A stretch of 64,000 nt of DNA from Bradyrhizobium sp. CB1717 (GTDB taxonomy: Bacteria > Pseudomonadota > Alphaproteobacteria > Rhizobiales > Xanthobacteraceae): NCBI RefSeq assembly GCF_029714325.1, contig NZ_CP121666.1, positions 6,417,001 through 6,481,000 on the forward strand, in the 5' to 3' direction. Position numbers and translations under genes: made by a program. Under the pieces are notes generated by a model. It was not told the origin of the DNA and did not search any database. It saw only the letters and a program-made list of their open reading frames with translations. Of this stretch, positions 53,298-62,266 are shown piece by piece. Every line of letters begins with the position of its first letter. Positions within the stretch are counted from its first letter, which is position 1.

Positions 53298-54239
53298 TTA
53301 ACGCTGCCCGGCGATGCCCAGTGCCTGTTCGAGCGCCTGCAACTCATCGGATGTCGCTGGCGGCTGCGGCGGCCGCGCCGCGTCGCATGAGAGGCGCCCG
53401 AGCAGCTTCAGGCAGGCCTTGAGCCGCACGGTCGCGCGTCCTCCGGGCGGATCGCGATAGATCGCGACTGCCAGCGGATAGAGCTTGTCATGCGCGGCGC
53501 GCGCCCGCTCCCAATCGCCGGCTTCGGCGGCAGTCCAGAGGCTGACCACGAGCTCCGGCACGACGCAGGCGAGGCTGACCTGGCTGCCGGCCGAGCCGAC
53601 GAGATAACTCGTCAGCAGATGCTCGTCGCCGGAGCCGAGTACGACGAACTCCGGTCGCAGCTTGCGGATCAGCCGCAGATTCTGCTCGTACGTCGCGACC
53701 TCCCAGCTACCTTCCTTGATCGCAACGAAGCGAGGATCGGCAATGAGCCGCGTAAGCAGCGGTAGCGCATAAGCCATGGCTCCCGCGCCGACGGGTGCAG
53801 CGTAGAGCATCAGCGGCACCGTCGTGGCATCGCGGATATGGCGGTGATGCTCGATCACGCCCTCATCGGCATGGCCGAGCGCCCAGCTGTTCGGAGGAAA
53901 CACCAGCAGCCCGTCCGCACCGGCCTGCTCCAATGCGGCAGCCTCGCGCGCGGCCTCCAGGCTCGATTCATGATTGACGCCGGAGACGATCAGGCAGTCC
54001 TTCGGCGCGTGCTGGCGCGCCAGCTCCACCACGCGCCGCTTCTCGGCCAGGGACAGCACAAAATTCTCGCCGGCGTGACCGTTGACGAGAAGCCCGTTGA
54101 TGCCGGGTGTGGACGAAACCGAGGTGAGATGGCTTGCGAGCTGCGCCTCGTCGATCTCGAAATCGGCCGTCATCGGCACGATGGTCGCGGCATGAATGCC
54201 GCGCAGGCGGTCGCTGAATGTCCGCATCGCCGCCGACAT
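53298..54239 (-). CDS. DapA-family lyase/aldolase with altered substrate motif (paralogue 1)
   Basis: A 313-residue TIM-barrel protein of the dihydrodipicolinate synthase family. The Schiff-base lysine is Lys175 (VAIKEGS) and the tyrosine is in MLYAAPVG. The G-T-T-G-E motif that holds the pyruvate carboxylate is replaced by GHAGE at 54-58. Family members with changed motifs act as aldolases, lyases or decarboxylases on other 2-oxo acids or hydroxyprolines. The gene is three bases from the ATPase of a polar amino-acid importer, so it probably acts on the imported compound; lysine synthesis is unlikely. Confidence 0.87.
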   Translation of the reverse strand: MSAAMRTFSDRLRGIHAATIVPMTADFEIDEAQLASHLTSVSSTPGINGLLVNGHAGENFVLSLAEKRRVVELARQHAPKDCLIVSGVNHESSLEAAREAAALEQAGADGLLVFPPNSWALGHADEGVIEHHRHIRDATTVPLMLYAAPVGAGAMAYALPLLTRLIADPRFVAIKEGSWEVATYEQNLRLIRKLRPEFVVLGSGDEHLLTSYLVGSAGSQVSLACVVPELVVSLWTAAEAGDWERARAAHDKLYPLAVAIYRDPPGGRATVRLKACLKLLGRLSCDAARPPQPPATSDELQALEQALGIAGQR

Positions 54240-54242
54240 CGG

Positions 54243-55016
54243 CTAGTGAATGATCTGGTCGAGGAACGTCCGCGCCCGCTCGGACTTTGGATGCTTGAAG
54301 AACTCATCCGGCGCGGCCTGCTCGACCACCTTGCCCTCGTTCATGAACACGATGCGGTCTGCGACCTCGCGGGCAAAGCCCATCTCGTGCGTCACGCACA
54401 GCATGGTCATGCCCTCTTCCGCCAGCTTCTTCATGGTCTCCAGCACCTCCTTGACCATTTCCGGGTCGAGCGCCGAGGTCGGCTCGTCGAACAGCATGAT
54501 CTTGGGACGCATGCACAGCGCCCGCGCGATGGCAACGCGCTGCTGCTGGCCGCCGGAGAGTTGCCCGGGGAATTTCTCGACCTGATCCGGAATCCGGACT
54601 TTTGTCAGGAAATGCATGGCGAGGTCCTTGGCCTCCGCCTCGCTCATGCCGTTCGCGGTCATCGGCGCCAGAGTGCAGTTTTCCAGCACCGTCATGTGCG
54701 GGAACAGATTAAAGCTCTGGAACACCATGCCGGTGTCGCGCCTGACCGCGTCGATGTTCTTGCGTTGATGGTCGAGCTCGACGCCGTTGACGTAGATCAG
54801 GCCTTCATCGTGCTTCTCGATGTGGTTGATGCAGCGGATGAGCGTCGACTTGCCCGAGCCGGAGGGACCGCAGACCACGATCTTCTCACCCCTGGCGACC
54901 TTGAGATCGATCTGATCCAGCGCGGTGAAGTCGCCATAGTGCTTGTAGACCGCCTCCATGCGAACCGCAGGAACCTCGAGGAGCTGCGGCTGCGTAGTCA
55001 TCGACATCTCGCTCAT
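54243..55016 (-). CDS. Polar amino acid ABC transporter ATPase (GlnQ/HisP-like)
   Basis: A 257-residue ATPase with Walker A GPSGSGKSTLIRCIN, signature LSGGQQQRVAIARAL and Walker B IMLFDEPTSALDPEMV, then CVTHEMGFAREVADR. This set is diagnostic of PAAT-type amino acid importers. ATG 55016 overlaps the permease stop by four bases; ATG 55004 is a near alternative. It drives uptake through the permease at 55013-55744. Confidence 0.93.
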   Translation of the reverse strand: MSEMSMTTQPQLLEVPAVRMEAVYKHYGDFTALDQIDLKVARGEKIVVCGPSGSGKSTLIRCINHIEKHDEGLIYVNGVELDHQRKNIDAVRRDTGMVFQSFNLFPHMTVLENCTLAPMTANGMSEAEAKDLAMHFLTKVRIPDQVEKFPGQLSGGQQQRVAIARALCMRPKIMLFDEPTSALDPEMVKEVLETMKKLAEEGMTMLCVTHEMGFAREVADRIVFMNEGKVVEQAAPDEFFKHPKSERARTFLDQIIH

Positions 55017-55744
55017 GCGCGGGCCTCCACACTCGCCTGTGCAACCGGCGCGCTCACTGCGACCCGCCTGGTTTTCGCGGCACTCGATCGACCGAAATGC
55101 TTCTCGAGCCGTCGCTGAACCGCATCCCAGACCGATGTGAGGATCAGGTAATAGGCGGTTGCAGCCGCATAGACTTCGAGGATTTGGAAATGCTCCTGCA
55201 TCAGCATGTCGCTGCGGCGCATGAGCTCCTCGACCGAGATCACGGAGGCAAGCGAGGTCGCCTTCAAGAGCGAGTTGATGGAGTTTCCGAGCGGCGGGAT
55301 CATCAGGCGGAACGCCTGCGGCAGGGTCACGCGACGGAACGTGACCCAAGGCGACAGGCTGAGCGCCCAGGCGGCCTCGCGCTGCCCCGCCGACACCGCC
55401 ATGAAGCCGCTACGCACGATCTCCGCGAGATAGGCCGCCTCGTTGAGGATCAGGCCGACCAGCGCACAGGTGATCACGCTGAACTTGATGCCCAGCTGCG
55501 GCAAGCCGCTGTAGATCACCACGAGCTGGATCAGCAGCGGCGTGCCGCGGAAGAACCAGATGTAGAAGCGCGCGGCTCCCGCGAGCACCGGATTGGACGA
55601 CATGCGCAGCAATGCGATGCCCATGCCGAGGATCAATCCGCCGACGACCGCCGCCACCGTCAAGCCGATGGTGACGAGCACTCCCTTCATCAGGAAGTAA
55701 TTGAAGAAGTAGCTGACGGCGGCCGTCGGACTGAAATGGCTCAT
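55013..55744 (-). CDS. Polar amino acid ABC transporter permease (HisM/GlnP-like)
   Basis: A 243-residue permease with about five membrane segments. WFFRGTPLLIQLVVIYSGLPQLG near residue 68 and the EAA loop REAAWALSLSPWVTFRRVTLPQAFRLMIPPLGN are typical. Only one permease gene is present, so a homodimer is expected. It starts 19 bases after the binding-protein stop. Confidence 0.92.
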   Translation of the reverse strand: MSHFSPTAAVSYFFNYFLMKGVLVTIGLTVAAVVGGLILGMGIALLRMSSNPVLAGAARFYIWFFRGTPLLIQLVVIYSGLPQLGIKFSVITCALVGLILNEAAYLAEIVRSGFMAVSAGQREAAWALSLSPWVTFRRVTLPQAFRLMIPPLGNSINSLLKATSLASVISVEELMRRSDMLMQEHFQILEVYAAATAYYLILTSVWDAVQRRLEKHFGRSSAAKTRRVAVSAPVAQASVEARA

Positions 55745-55763
55745 CGGCTCGTCTCCGTTGATA

Positions 55764-56600
55764 TCAGGCCGGACCGGGGCCGGCGATTGCGAGCGGCTGG
55801 TCGGCCGGCATGCTGGTCAGGCCGAACTTGTCGAACAGCGCCTGATAGCTGCCGTCGGCGCGCATCGCGTTGAGCGCCTTGACGACGGCATCGACCACCG
55901 TCTTGTTGCGGAAACCGAGCGTGGTGCGCGCGGTGCCGAGGCCACTCAGCACTTCCTTGACGCGGCCGCGGCTGGTGAGATCGCGCGCCACGCTATCCAC
56001 GAGCAAGGCGTTGTCGACCTGTCCCGCAAGTAGCGCGCTGACGACATTGGTCGCGGTGGGGAATGTGCGCATCTCGACGGCGGCGCCGCCCTTCGCCACG
56101 CTCGCGTCGCTGAGTTTCTTGAGCCAGTTCATCTGGTAGCTGCTGACCTCGACCGCGGATGATTTTCCGATCAGATCGTTTTCGGTAGCAATTTTTGTGC
56201 CGCTATCGGGCGCGACCACGACCGAGATCGCCTGAATGGCATACGGCACCATGTACATCAGCTTGGAGCGTTCCTCGGTCCAGAACATGCCGGTATCGAT
56301 GCCGTCGATGCGGGCCGCGTTGAGCGCAGGAATCATCGCCGGAAAATCCATCCGGACGAGTTCGACCGGAAGACACAACCGCTTGCCTAGCTCGGCGGCG
56401 AGCTCGACATTGAGGCCCTGCAACTGACCGTCCTTGTCGACGAATTGCTGCGGCGGATTGGTCGGGTTGATGGAGAGCTGCAACTTTCCGGGCGCGATCA
56501 GATTGTCGTCGGTGATCGCGGGCGTACAGGCGGCATGCGCGGACGCGGATGCGAGAACGAGTGCGGCTACAGCACTCAAGCGAAGCAGTGTCGAGACCAT
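55764..56600 (-). CDS. Polar amino acid ABC transporter binding protein (SBP family 3)
   Basis: A 278-residue periplasmic receptor. ATG 56600 is preceded by GGAGG, and the protein starts with a Sec signal peptide (MVSTLLRLSAVAALVLASAS, cleavage after AHA). The mature part contains LQLSINPTNPPQQFVDKDGQLQGLNVELAAELGKRLCLPVELV and a second-lobe VEVSSYQMNWLKKL, as in receptors for amino acids and small amines. It is first in the operon with permease, ATPase and DapA-like genes. The 122 bases upstream should hold the promoter; no strong element is seen. Confidence 0.92.
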   Translation of the reverse strand: MVSTLLRLSAVAALVLASASAHAACTPAITDDNLIAPGKLQLSINPTNPPQQFVDKDGQLQGLNVELAAELGKRLCLPVELVRMDFPAMIPALNAARIDGIDTGMFWTEERSKLMYMVPYAIQAISVVVAPDSGTKIATENDLIGKSSAVEVSSYQMNWLKKLSDASVAKGGAAVEMRTFPTATNVVSALLAGQVDNALLVDSVARDLTSRGRVKEVLSGLGTARTTLGFRNKTVVDAVVKALNAMRADGSYQALFDKFGLTSMPADQPLAIAGPGPA

Positions 56601-56722
56601 GAATACCTCCAGTAAGACGCCAATGACCGATGCAGTTCCTCGCCCGGGATTCCCCCTCAACGTTTCTTGGATGCGGCCGGCCGGATCTCGCGACATGGCA
56701 GGCAGCATCGTCCTTGATCTGC

Positions 56723-57025
56723 TCAGGCCGGTCCCGACATCGGCCTGAGCTGGATGCGCATGAAATTCTTCACCAGGGATTCAAACGGACCGAATCCCTT
56801 CACCTTCAAAAACTCCGGCGTCTCGAATGCCCAGCGGCCCGCGACTTCGTACATCGCGGCGTATTTCGGCCCGTCGCCGATCGAGACGAAGCGCTTGGCC
56901 GAGAGCCAGCCGGGACAAGCGAGCAGATCAGGAAAATGCTTTTGCTCGTACCAGGCGTTGAACGCAGCCTCGTGCTCGGGATCGATGTCTATCCGCACGA
57001 TATGGATGAAGGCTTCGTCCGGCAT
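56723..57025 (-). CDS. Small dimeric alpha/beta-barrel protein (DUF4286-like)
   Basis: A 100-residue protein with the pattern of a ferredoxin-like dimeric barrel: FIHIVRIDIDPEHEAAFNAWYEQKHFPDLLACPGW, then KRFVSIGDGPKYAAMYEV. Similar small barrels are found beside degradation genes and are thought to bind or isomerise small aromatic or ester intermediates; a reaction is not known here. I chose ATG 57025 because GAGGGG lies seven bases before it; ATG 57040, which overlaps the DapA stop by four bases, would add MRGEK. It is the last gene of the LacI-linked operon. Confidence 0.7.
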   Translation of the reverse strand: MPDEAFIHIVRIDIDPEHEAAFNAWYEQKHFPDLLACPGWLSAKRFVSIGDGPKYAAMYEVAGRWAFETPEFLKVKGFGPFESLVKNFMRIQLRPMSGPA

Positions 57026-57036
57026 CTTCTCGCCCC

Positions 57037-57990
57037 TCATTCCAGACGGATGTCGCCGGCCGCGCGCGCCGCGCCGACCGTCGTTGCAATCGCATCGCAC
57101 AGCGCAGGCAGAACCGGCAGCAGCGGCGGCCGCGGATCGGCGTTGCGGATCAGGCCGAGCGCCTTCAGCCCGACCTTCATGCGTGTGTGCATGTCCATGA
57201 TCGGCGCAGGCCCGTAGATCGATCGCACGATCGGATAGAGCCGCTCGTTCACGGCGCGCATCGCCTTGAGGTCGTCGGCGAGCGAGGCCTGCCACAGTTC
57301 TGCGAACAGATGCGGCGCGAGGCTGACGAGGCCGGAGAGAATGCCGTCGCCGCCGACGGCGAGCTGCGGCAGGAACCAGTTGAAGTTCGACGGCAGGATC
57401 GCGACGGAGGGATCGGCCTGCTTCACCGCCCGCCGGTTCTCGTCATAGGCCAGCATGGTGTCGCTGCCCTCCTTGATCGCGATGACGCTGTCGAGCGCTG
57501 CGATCTTGGCCAAGGTCTCCGGCGAGTAGCCGAAGCCCGAGGTCAGCGGATATTGGAAGATCGACACCGGAATTCCGATCGCGGAGCTGACCGCCTGCAC
57601 GAACGCCAGCGGCGCGCGCGAGGTCGCCGAGGCGCCGCCGCCGAGCGGCGCGGGCGGGAACAGCACCGCGCAATCGGCACCGGTCGCTTCCGCGAGCTGG
57701 GCCTGATGGATCGCTTCCGCGGTGGAATGCGCGATGATGCCTGAAAGCAGCGGCTTGCCGCCGATCTGCCGGCGCGTCCGCTCGATCACGGCCAGACGTT
57801 CGTCGTCCGAGAGCGAGCCACCCTCGCCGGCGTGGCCATTGACGAACACCGCCGCGATGCCGTCCGGACAGGCACAATAGTCGAGGACACGAGCGTAGCC
57901 GTCCCAGTCGATCGAGCTGTCGTCCCTGAAGGGCAGAACGGTCGCGACCGTAACGCCGCGCAGATCAGGTTTCTTCATCGCTTTGCTCAT
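57037..57990 (-). CDS. DapA-family lyase/aldolase with altered substrate motif (paralogue 2)
   Basis: A 317-residue TIM-barrel lyase with Schiff-base Lys173 (IAIKEGS) and the tyrosine in IFQYPLTSG. As in paralogue 1, G-T-T-G-E is replaced by GHAGE at 52-56, so the pair differ from pyruvate-binding enzymes in the same way. Its start overlaps the MaoC-like stop by four bases. In an operon with CoA-transferase, acyl-CoA dehydrogenase and hydratase-fold proteins it probably cleaves or hydrates a 2-oxo acid intermediate. Confidence 0.87.
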   Translation of the reverse strand: MSKAMKKPDLRGVTVATVLPFRDDSSIDWDGYARVLDYCACPDGIAAVFVNGHAGEGGSLSDDERLAVIERTRRQIGGKPLLSGIIAHSTAEAIHQAQLAEATGADCAVLFPPAPLGGGASATSRAPLAFVQAVSSAIGIPVSIFQYPLTSGFGYSPETLAKIAALDSVIAIKEGSDTMLAYDENRRAVKQADPSVAILPSNFNWFLPQLAVGGDGILSGLVSLAPHLFAELWQASLADDLKAMRAVNERLYPIVRSIYGPAPIMDMHTRMKVGLKALGLIRNADPRPPLLPVLPALCDAIATTVGAARAAGDIRLE

Positions 57991-58418
57991 GACGGTTTCC
58001 GCCGCGGAAATTTCAGGCTCGCCCGCGCCTTCAGCACTTCGAGGCCGCCCTCGTTGCGGGCACTGGCTTCCCAGATAATGGTGCGGGTTTCGTCGTGCTG
58101 CTCAGCGATCCAGACGTCGAAAGTGAGCGTGTCGCCGTAGAACACGGGACCGGTGAACCAGAAGCGGTCCTCTACGGACACGCCGATGGTGCCGACCAGC
58201 TCAGAGGTGAGGATGCTGGTGCAGAGGCCGGCGACCATGATCCCCGGCGCCAGCCGGCGGCCAAAGCGCGTCGCTCCGGCATAGACCTCGTCGACATGGA
58301 CCGGGCCGAAATCGCCGGTCGCGGCGATATAGAGCGCGCCATCCGCCTCGGTGATGGTCTTGCTCAGGCTGACCCTGTCATTCACCTTGAGATCGTCGAA
58401 GGACTTTGGCTCGTACAT
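57987..58418 (-). CDS. MaoC-like hydratase (hot-dog fold), catalytic residues present
   Basis: A 143-residue single hot-dog protein of the MaoC/(R)-specific enoyl-CoA hydratase type. The active-site pair Asp36 and His41 is present in TGDFGPVHVD, followed by RLAPGIMVAGL. Such enzymes add water to an enoyl-CoA. It is three bases from a second MaoC-like gene, and the two may form a heterodimer. The operon supplies an acyl-CoA dehydrogenase that would make its substrate. Confidence 0.85.
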   Translation of the reverse strand: MYEPKSFDDLKVNDRVSLSKTITEADGALYIAATGDFGPVHVDEVYAGATRFGRRLAPGIMVAGLCTSILTSELVGTIGVSVEDRFWFTGPVFYGDTLTFDVWIAEQHDETRTIIWEASARNEGGLEVLKARASLKFPRRKPS

Positions 58419-58421
58419 GGC

Positions 58422-58829
58422 TCAGCCCTTCGCGAACGGAACCAGCGTTGCGGTGCCGTCCACCACGGTCGCTCCCGAGGGCGACAGCGTGCAGGTGACG
58501 CGGCAGACCGCGTCGTCGCCGTCAACCGAAACGATCTCGGCCCGAGCTTCGACGGACTCGCCGACGATCACGGGTGCAGCGAAATTGAGCGCGATGCTGC
58601 CGATCCGCCGTGTGGGACCACCGAGCTGGCTGAGGCAGGTCGTGGCGAGACCGCCGACGGCGAGCTCGAAGGCCACCATGTTGGACGCGCCGGCTTTCTT
58701 CGCGCGGACGGCATCGACATAGAGACCGCCGAGATTGCCGCTGATGCCGGTGAACATCGCCTGCTCGGCCACCGTCATGGTCTTGCGGAAGGCGAAGGCC
58801 GCGCCGGGCTTGAGAGGTGCGTGAGGCAT
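58422..58829 (-). CDS. MaoC-like hot-dog protein lacking the catalytic Asp/His
   Basis: A 135-residue hot-dog protein similar in length and pattern to its neighbour. The active-site stretch reads SGNLGGLYVD, so Asp is Asn32 and His is Tyr37. ELAVGGLATTCLSQLGGP and NFAAPVIVGESVEARAEI keep the fold. Without the usual dyad it is unlikely to be a hydratase alone; it could be the structural half of a heterodimer with the protein at 57987-58418, or a thioesterase-like enzyme. It starts 11 bases after the acyl-CoA dehydrogenase stop. Confidence 0.75.
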   Translation of the reverse strand: MPHAPLKPGAAFAFRKTMTVAEQAMFTGISGNLGGLYVDAVRAKKAGASNMVAFELAVGGLATTCLSQLGGPTRRIGSIALNFAAPVIVGESVEARAEIVSVDGDDAVCRVTCTLSPSGATVVDGTATLVPFAKG

Positions 58830-58840
58830 CGGTCGTTCCC

Positions 58841-60004
58841 CTAGAGCTGCAAGCCGTTCTTGATGGTGCTGCGCGCAACCAGCATGCGGTGGATCTCGGA
58901 GGTGCCGTCATAGATGCGGGTGACGCGGGCATCGCGATACATCCGCTCCAGCGGCAGGTCCTTGCTGAAACCCATGCCGCCGAAGACCTGGATGGCGCGG
59001 TCGACCACGCGGCCCTGCATCTCGGAGGCCGCGACCTTGATCATCGAGACCTTGTCGCGCGCGTCCTTGCCCTGATCGATGTCCCAGGCGGCGTTCATCA
59101 CCATCATCTTCACGCCAAAGATCTCGGTGGCGGAGTCCGCGATGAGCTTCTGCACCATCTGAAAGTCGCCGATCAGCTGGCCGAACTGGCGCCGCTCGCC
59201 GGCGTGCTTGCGCATCATCTCGAGCGCTCGCTGCGCCATGCCGACGGCGCGGGCGCCGATATGGGCGAGCCGGATCTGCAGCACGCTCTGCATGATCAGC
59301 TTGAAGCCGCCGCCGACCTCGCCGAGCGCGGAAGCCTTCGGAATGCGGCAATCCTCAAAGCTCAGCTCGGCATGGCCGTAGCCGCGATGACCCATCATCG
59401 GCTGGGTGCGCGCGACCTTGAAGCCGGGCGTACCGCGATCGACTAGGAACAGGGTGATGCCGCCGCGCGCCCGCTTGTCCTTGTCGGTCAGCGCCATCAG
59501 GATCACGTAATCGGCGATGTCGCCGTCGCTGATGAAATGCTTGGTGCCGTTGAGGACCCACTGGTCGCCATCGAGATGCGCCGTCGTGCTGATCGACGCC
59601 GCGTCGGACCCAGCGCCCGGCTCGGTGATCGCCATGGCGCAGATCTTGTCACCCTTCACCGTGGGTAGCAGATAGCGCTCGACCTGGTCGCCCTTGCAGG
59701 CCATCAGCATCGGATAGACCTGGCCGAACACGCGGCGGATCAGCGCGTCCGAGGTCTTGCCGAATTCTTCCTCGACCAGGCAGTGCTCGACGCAAGTTAG
59801 CCCGCCGCCGCCGACATCCGCCGGCATGTTCATGGCGTAAAGGCCGAGCTTCTGCGCCTTGGCCTTGGTGACCGCCAGCGCGTCGGCCGGCACTTTGGCC
59901 GTCTGCTCCACGACGTCTTCGAGCGGCTGCACCTCCGTCTCGACGAAGCGCCGGACGGTGTCGACCAGCAGGCGCGTCTCCTCGGGGACTGAAAAATCGA
60001 TCAT
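58841..60004 (-). CDS. Acyl-CoA dehydrogenase
   Basis: A 387-residue flavoprotein with the three-domain acyl-CoA dehydrogenase layout. AMAITEPGAGSDAASISTTA (FAD site), KHFISDGDIADYVILMA and the catalytic glutamate in RIYDGTSEIHRMLVA are visible, as is ERRQFGQLIGDFQMVQ. It introduces a 2,3 double bond in an acyl-CoA and passes electrons to ETF. It overlaps the CoA-transferase stop by four bases, so the acid is probably activated by that enzyme. Confidence 0.93.
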   Translation of the reverse strand: MIDFSVPEETRLLVDTVRRFVETEVQPLEDVVEQTAKVPADALAVTKAKAQKLGLYAMNMPADVGGGGLTCVEHCLVEEEFGKTSDALIRRVFGQVYPMLMACKGDQVERYLLPTVKGDKICAMAITEPGAGSDAASISTTAHLDGDQWVLNGTKHFISDGDIADYVILMALTDKDKRARGGITLFLVDRGTPGFKVARTQPMMGHRGYGHAELSFEDCRIPKASALGEVGGGFKLIMQSVLQIRLAHIGARAVGMAQRALEMMRKHAGERRQFGQLIGDFQMVQKLIADSATEIFGVKMMVMNAAWDIDQGKDARDKVSMIKVAASEMQGRVVDRAIQVFGGMGFSKDLPLERMYRDARVTRIYDGTSEIHRMLVARSTIKNGLQL

Positions 60005-61191
60005 CGCGCCACTCCGACGGCCTTGCCGGCTACCATTGCCTCGATCTCCGCAGCGCCGTAGCCGATCTCGCCGAGCACCTCGCGCGTCTGCGCGCCGAGC
60101 CGCTGCGGTACCAGCCGTACCTCCGGCGTCTGCCCGTCATAGCGCGCGGGATGCGCAACCATCCGGATCGGCGCGCCCCCTGCACTCTCGGCACTCTTGA
60201 ACACACCGAGATGCCTAAGCTGCGGATCGGCCTCGAGGTCGCGATAGTCCTGCACCGGCGCGTGCCAGACCCGCGCAGCTTCCAGTGAGGGCAGCCATTC
60301 CGCCGTCGATTTCTGCTTCAGGCGCGCCGCCACGATCCGCGTGATCTCCTCACGCTTCGAAAAGCTGTCGGCCTCCCCGAACTGCTTTAGCTCCTCGCTC
60401 TCGAGCGCGACGGCGAGCGCCTTAGGCGTGGCCATGGAGATCGCCATATGACCATCCGCCGTGGCGTGAACGCCGTAAGGCCCGGGGCTGAACCACGCCG
60501 CGATACCGGCCGGGCCACGCGACGTCGGCGACGGCGCGCCGTTCAGCCAGGCAGTCAGCGGCTCGACCTGGAGATCGAGGGCGGCCTGATAGAGGTTGAC
60601 CTCCACGAGCTGCCCCTTGCCGGTCTTCGTCCGGGCAAACAGCGCAGCAAGAATGCTCATCGCATAGAGCGAGGCGGCGTGCTGATCGACGATGACAGCA
60701 CCAACCGCGGTCGGCTCGCCATCGGCGCGTCCGGTCCGCATCGCTAGACCCGACATCGCCTGGAGCAGCAGGTCCTGACCGGGACGATCCTTGTACGGCC
60801 CGTCCGATCCGAAGCCGGTGGCAACCGCATAGATCAGGCCAGGGTTGATCGCCTTGAGCGTGTCGTAGCCGAGGCCGAGCTTGGCCATGGTGCCCGGCCG
60901 AAAGTTCTCCATCACGACGTCGGCGGTCGCGACCAGCTTCTTCACCGCGGCGATGCCGTCGGGATGCTTGAGATCGACCGCGAGGCTGCGCTTGTTACGC
61001 CCGGTCGCCAGATGATTGACGCTGTCGCCTGCGACGAAGTGGTTGGCGACCGCCCAGTTGCGCTGGAACGCGCCCTCGATCGGCTCGACCGCGATGACGT
61101 CGGCGCCGAGATCGGCCAGCGTCTGCGCCGCCAGGGGCCCCGCGAGATAGTGATTGAAGCTGAGGATCTTGACGCCGTCGAGCAGGTTCAT
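60001..61191 (-). CDS. CaiB/BaiF-family CoA-transferase (family III)
   Basis: A 396-residue family III CoA-transferase. The start LLDGVKILSFNHYLAGPLAAQTLADLGADVIAVEP and NKRSLAVDLKHPDG are typical, and the catalytic aspartate is Asp140 in GQDLLLQAMSG. It moves CoA from a donor thioester to a carboxylic acid, with no ATP needed. It begins 14 bases after the DapA-like gene and activates the acid entering the acyl-CoA dehydrogenase step. Confidence 0.93.
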   Translation of the reverse strand: MNLLDGVKILSFNHYLAGPLAAQTLADLGADVIAVEPIEGAFQRNWAVANHFVAGDSVNHLATGRNKRSLAVDLKHPDGIAAVKKLVATADVVMENFRPGTMAKLGLGYDTLKAINPGLIYAVATGFGSDGPYKDRPGQDLLLQAMSGLAMRTGRADGEPTAVGAVIVDQHAASLYAMSILAALFARTKTGKGQLVEVNLYQAALDLQVEPLTAWLNGAPSPTSRGPAGIAAWFSPGPYGVHATADGHMAISMATPKALAVALESEELKQFGEADSFSKREEITRIVAARLKQKSTAEWLPSLEAARVWHAPVQDYRDLEADPQLRHLGVFKSAESAGGAPIRMVAHPARYDGQTPEVRLVPQRLGAQTREVLGEIGYGAAEIEAMVAGKAVGVAR

Positions 61192-61205
61192 CCGTTCACC
61201 TCAGT

Positions 61206-62111
61206 CTAGGCGGCCGCAACCGGCGCACCGCGCCAGGCGAGATCGAACGTCTTGACCAGTGCACGCGCGGCCGCATCCTGCGCTGCCGGCAGCGGCAGCC
61301 GCGGCGGGCGCGGATGGCCGGCTGCAAAACCCATATGACTGAGCAACGCCTTGCTGCCGGCGACATAGGCCTGGCCGCCGACGAATTCGATCACCGGCAG
61401 GTATTTGAGATAGAGCTCGCGCGCTTCCTTGATGGCGCCGTGGTCGGCGACGAGGCTGAAGATGCGGGCCATCTCCGCCGGGACCACGTTGGAGGCCACG
61501 GCCACCCAACCTTGCGCGCCCTCGACAAAGGATTCGAAGCCGAGGATGCCGCCGAACACCGTCATCCTGTCGCCGCAGAGGCGGATGATGTCGCGCACGC
61601 GCGTCACCTCCAGCGTCGACTCTTTGATATAAAGACAGTTGTCGATCTCGGCGATGCGCGCCACGAGCTGTGGCTTGAGATCGACATTGGCGGTCGCCGG
61701 ATTGTTGTAGACCATGATCGGCAGCGAAATCGCGTCGGCAACCGTCTTGTAGTGATGCACGAGCTCGTCGTCGGTCGGCGTCGAATAGAACGGCGGGATG
61801 ATCATCACGCCGTCAGCGCCCAGTTTTTCGGCACGGCGGCTGAGACGCACCACCTCGCGCGTATCCTCCGCGCCGGTGCCGATCAGCACGGGGACGCGGC
61901 CCGCGGCCTGGCGAATGACGACCTCGGCAACCAGCGCCTTCTCGTCATCGTCCATGGACAGGAACTCGCCGGTCGAGCCGAGCGGGATCAACCCGTGAAT
62001 GCCCTCTGCGATCTGCCAGTCGACAAAGGCGCGCAAGGCCGCGACATCGACCTCGCCCGCTGCCGTGAACGGGGTGATCATGACGGTGTAGGTGCCGCGA
62101 AACGTCTTCAT
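61206..62111 (-). CDS. DapA-family lyase/aldolase with canonical substrate motif (paralogue 3)
   Basis: A 301-residue TIM-barrel enzyme with Schiff-base Lys163 (LYIKES), tyrosine in IMVYNNPATANV and the canonical GSTGE at 45-49. It therefore keeps the pyruvate-binding pattern of dihydrodipicolinate synthase and N-acetylneuraminate lyase, unlike the two other paralogues. ATG 62111 is the family start; the longer frame overlaps LacI-type operator sequence. First gene of the operon facing the LacI regulator; the order suggests aldol cleavage giving pyruvate plus an aldehyde, or the reverse. Confidence 0.88.
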   Translation of the reverse strand: MKTFRGTYTVMITPFTAAGEVDVAALRAFVDWQIAEGIHGLIPLGSTGEFLSMDDDEKALVAEVVIRQAAGRVPVLIGTGAEDTREVVRLSRRAEKLGADGVMIIPPFYSTPTDDELVHHYKTVADAISLPIMVYNNPATANVDLKPQLVARIAEIDNCLYIKESTLEVTRVRDIIRLCGDRMTVFGGILGFESFVEGAQGWVAVASNVVPAEMARIFSLVADHGAIKEARELYLKYLPVIEFVGGQAYVAGSKALLSHMGFAAGHPRPPRLPLPAAQDAAARALVKTFDLAWRGAPVAAA

Positions 62112-62178
62112 CAGGGAACTGCCGGGTGCTCGGGTGGATTCAGGCGATGGTTGCCGCCTGCGGAATATCCGCACATTC

Positions 62179-62196
62179 TATGCAATCGTTTGCATA
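62179..62196. promoter_or_regulatory. LacI-type operator O1
   Basis: TATGCAATCGTTTGCATA has perfect 7-base arms around TCGT, and its core TGCAATCGTTTGCA fits the TGCAAnCGnTTGCA pattern of LacI/GalR regulators. It lies 68 bases before the leftward DapA-like gene, in its promoter region. Confidence 0.85.
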
Positions 62197-62266
62197 AATG
62201 GCTCTGCATTGGGCACCACCATCCATTATTTGAGCTTGATCCGCGTGGAATTAGCTCTTAGCGTTT

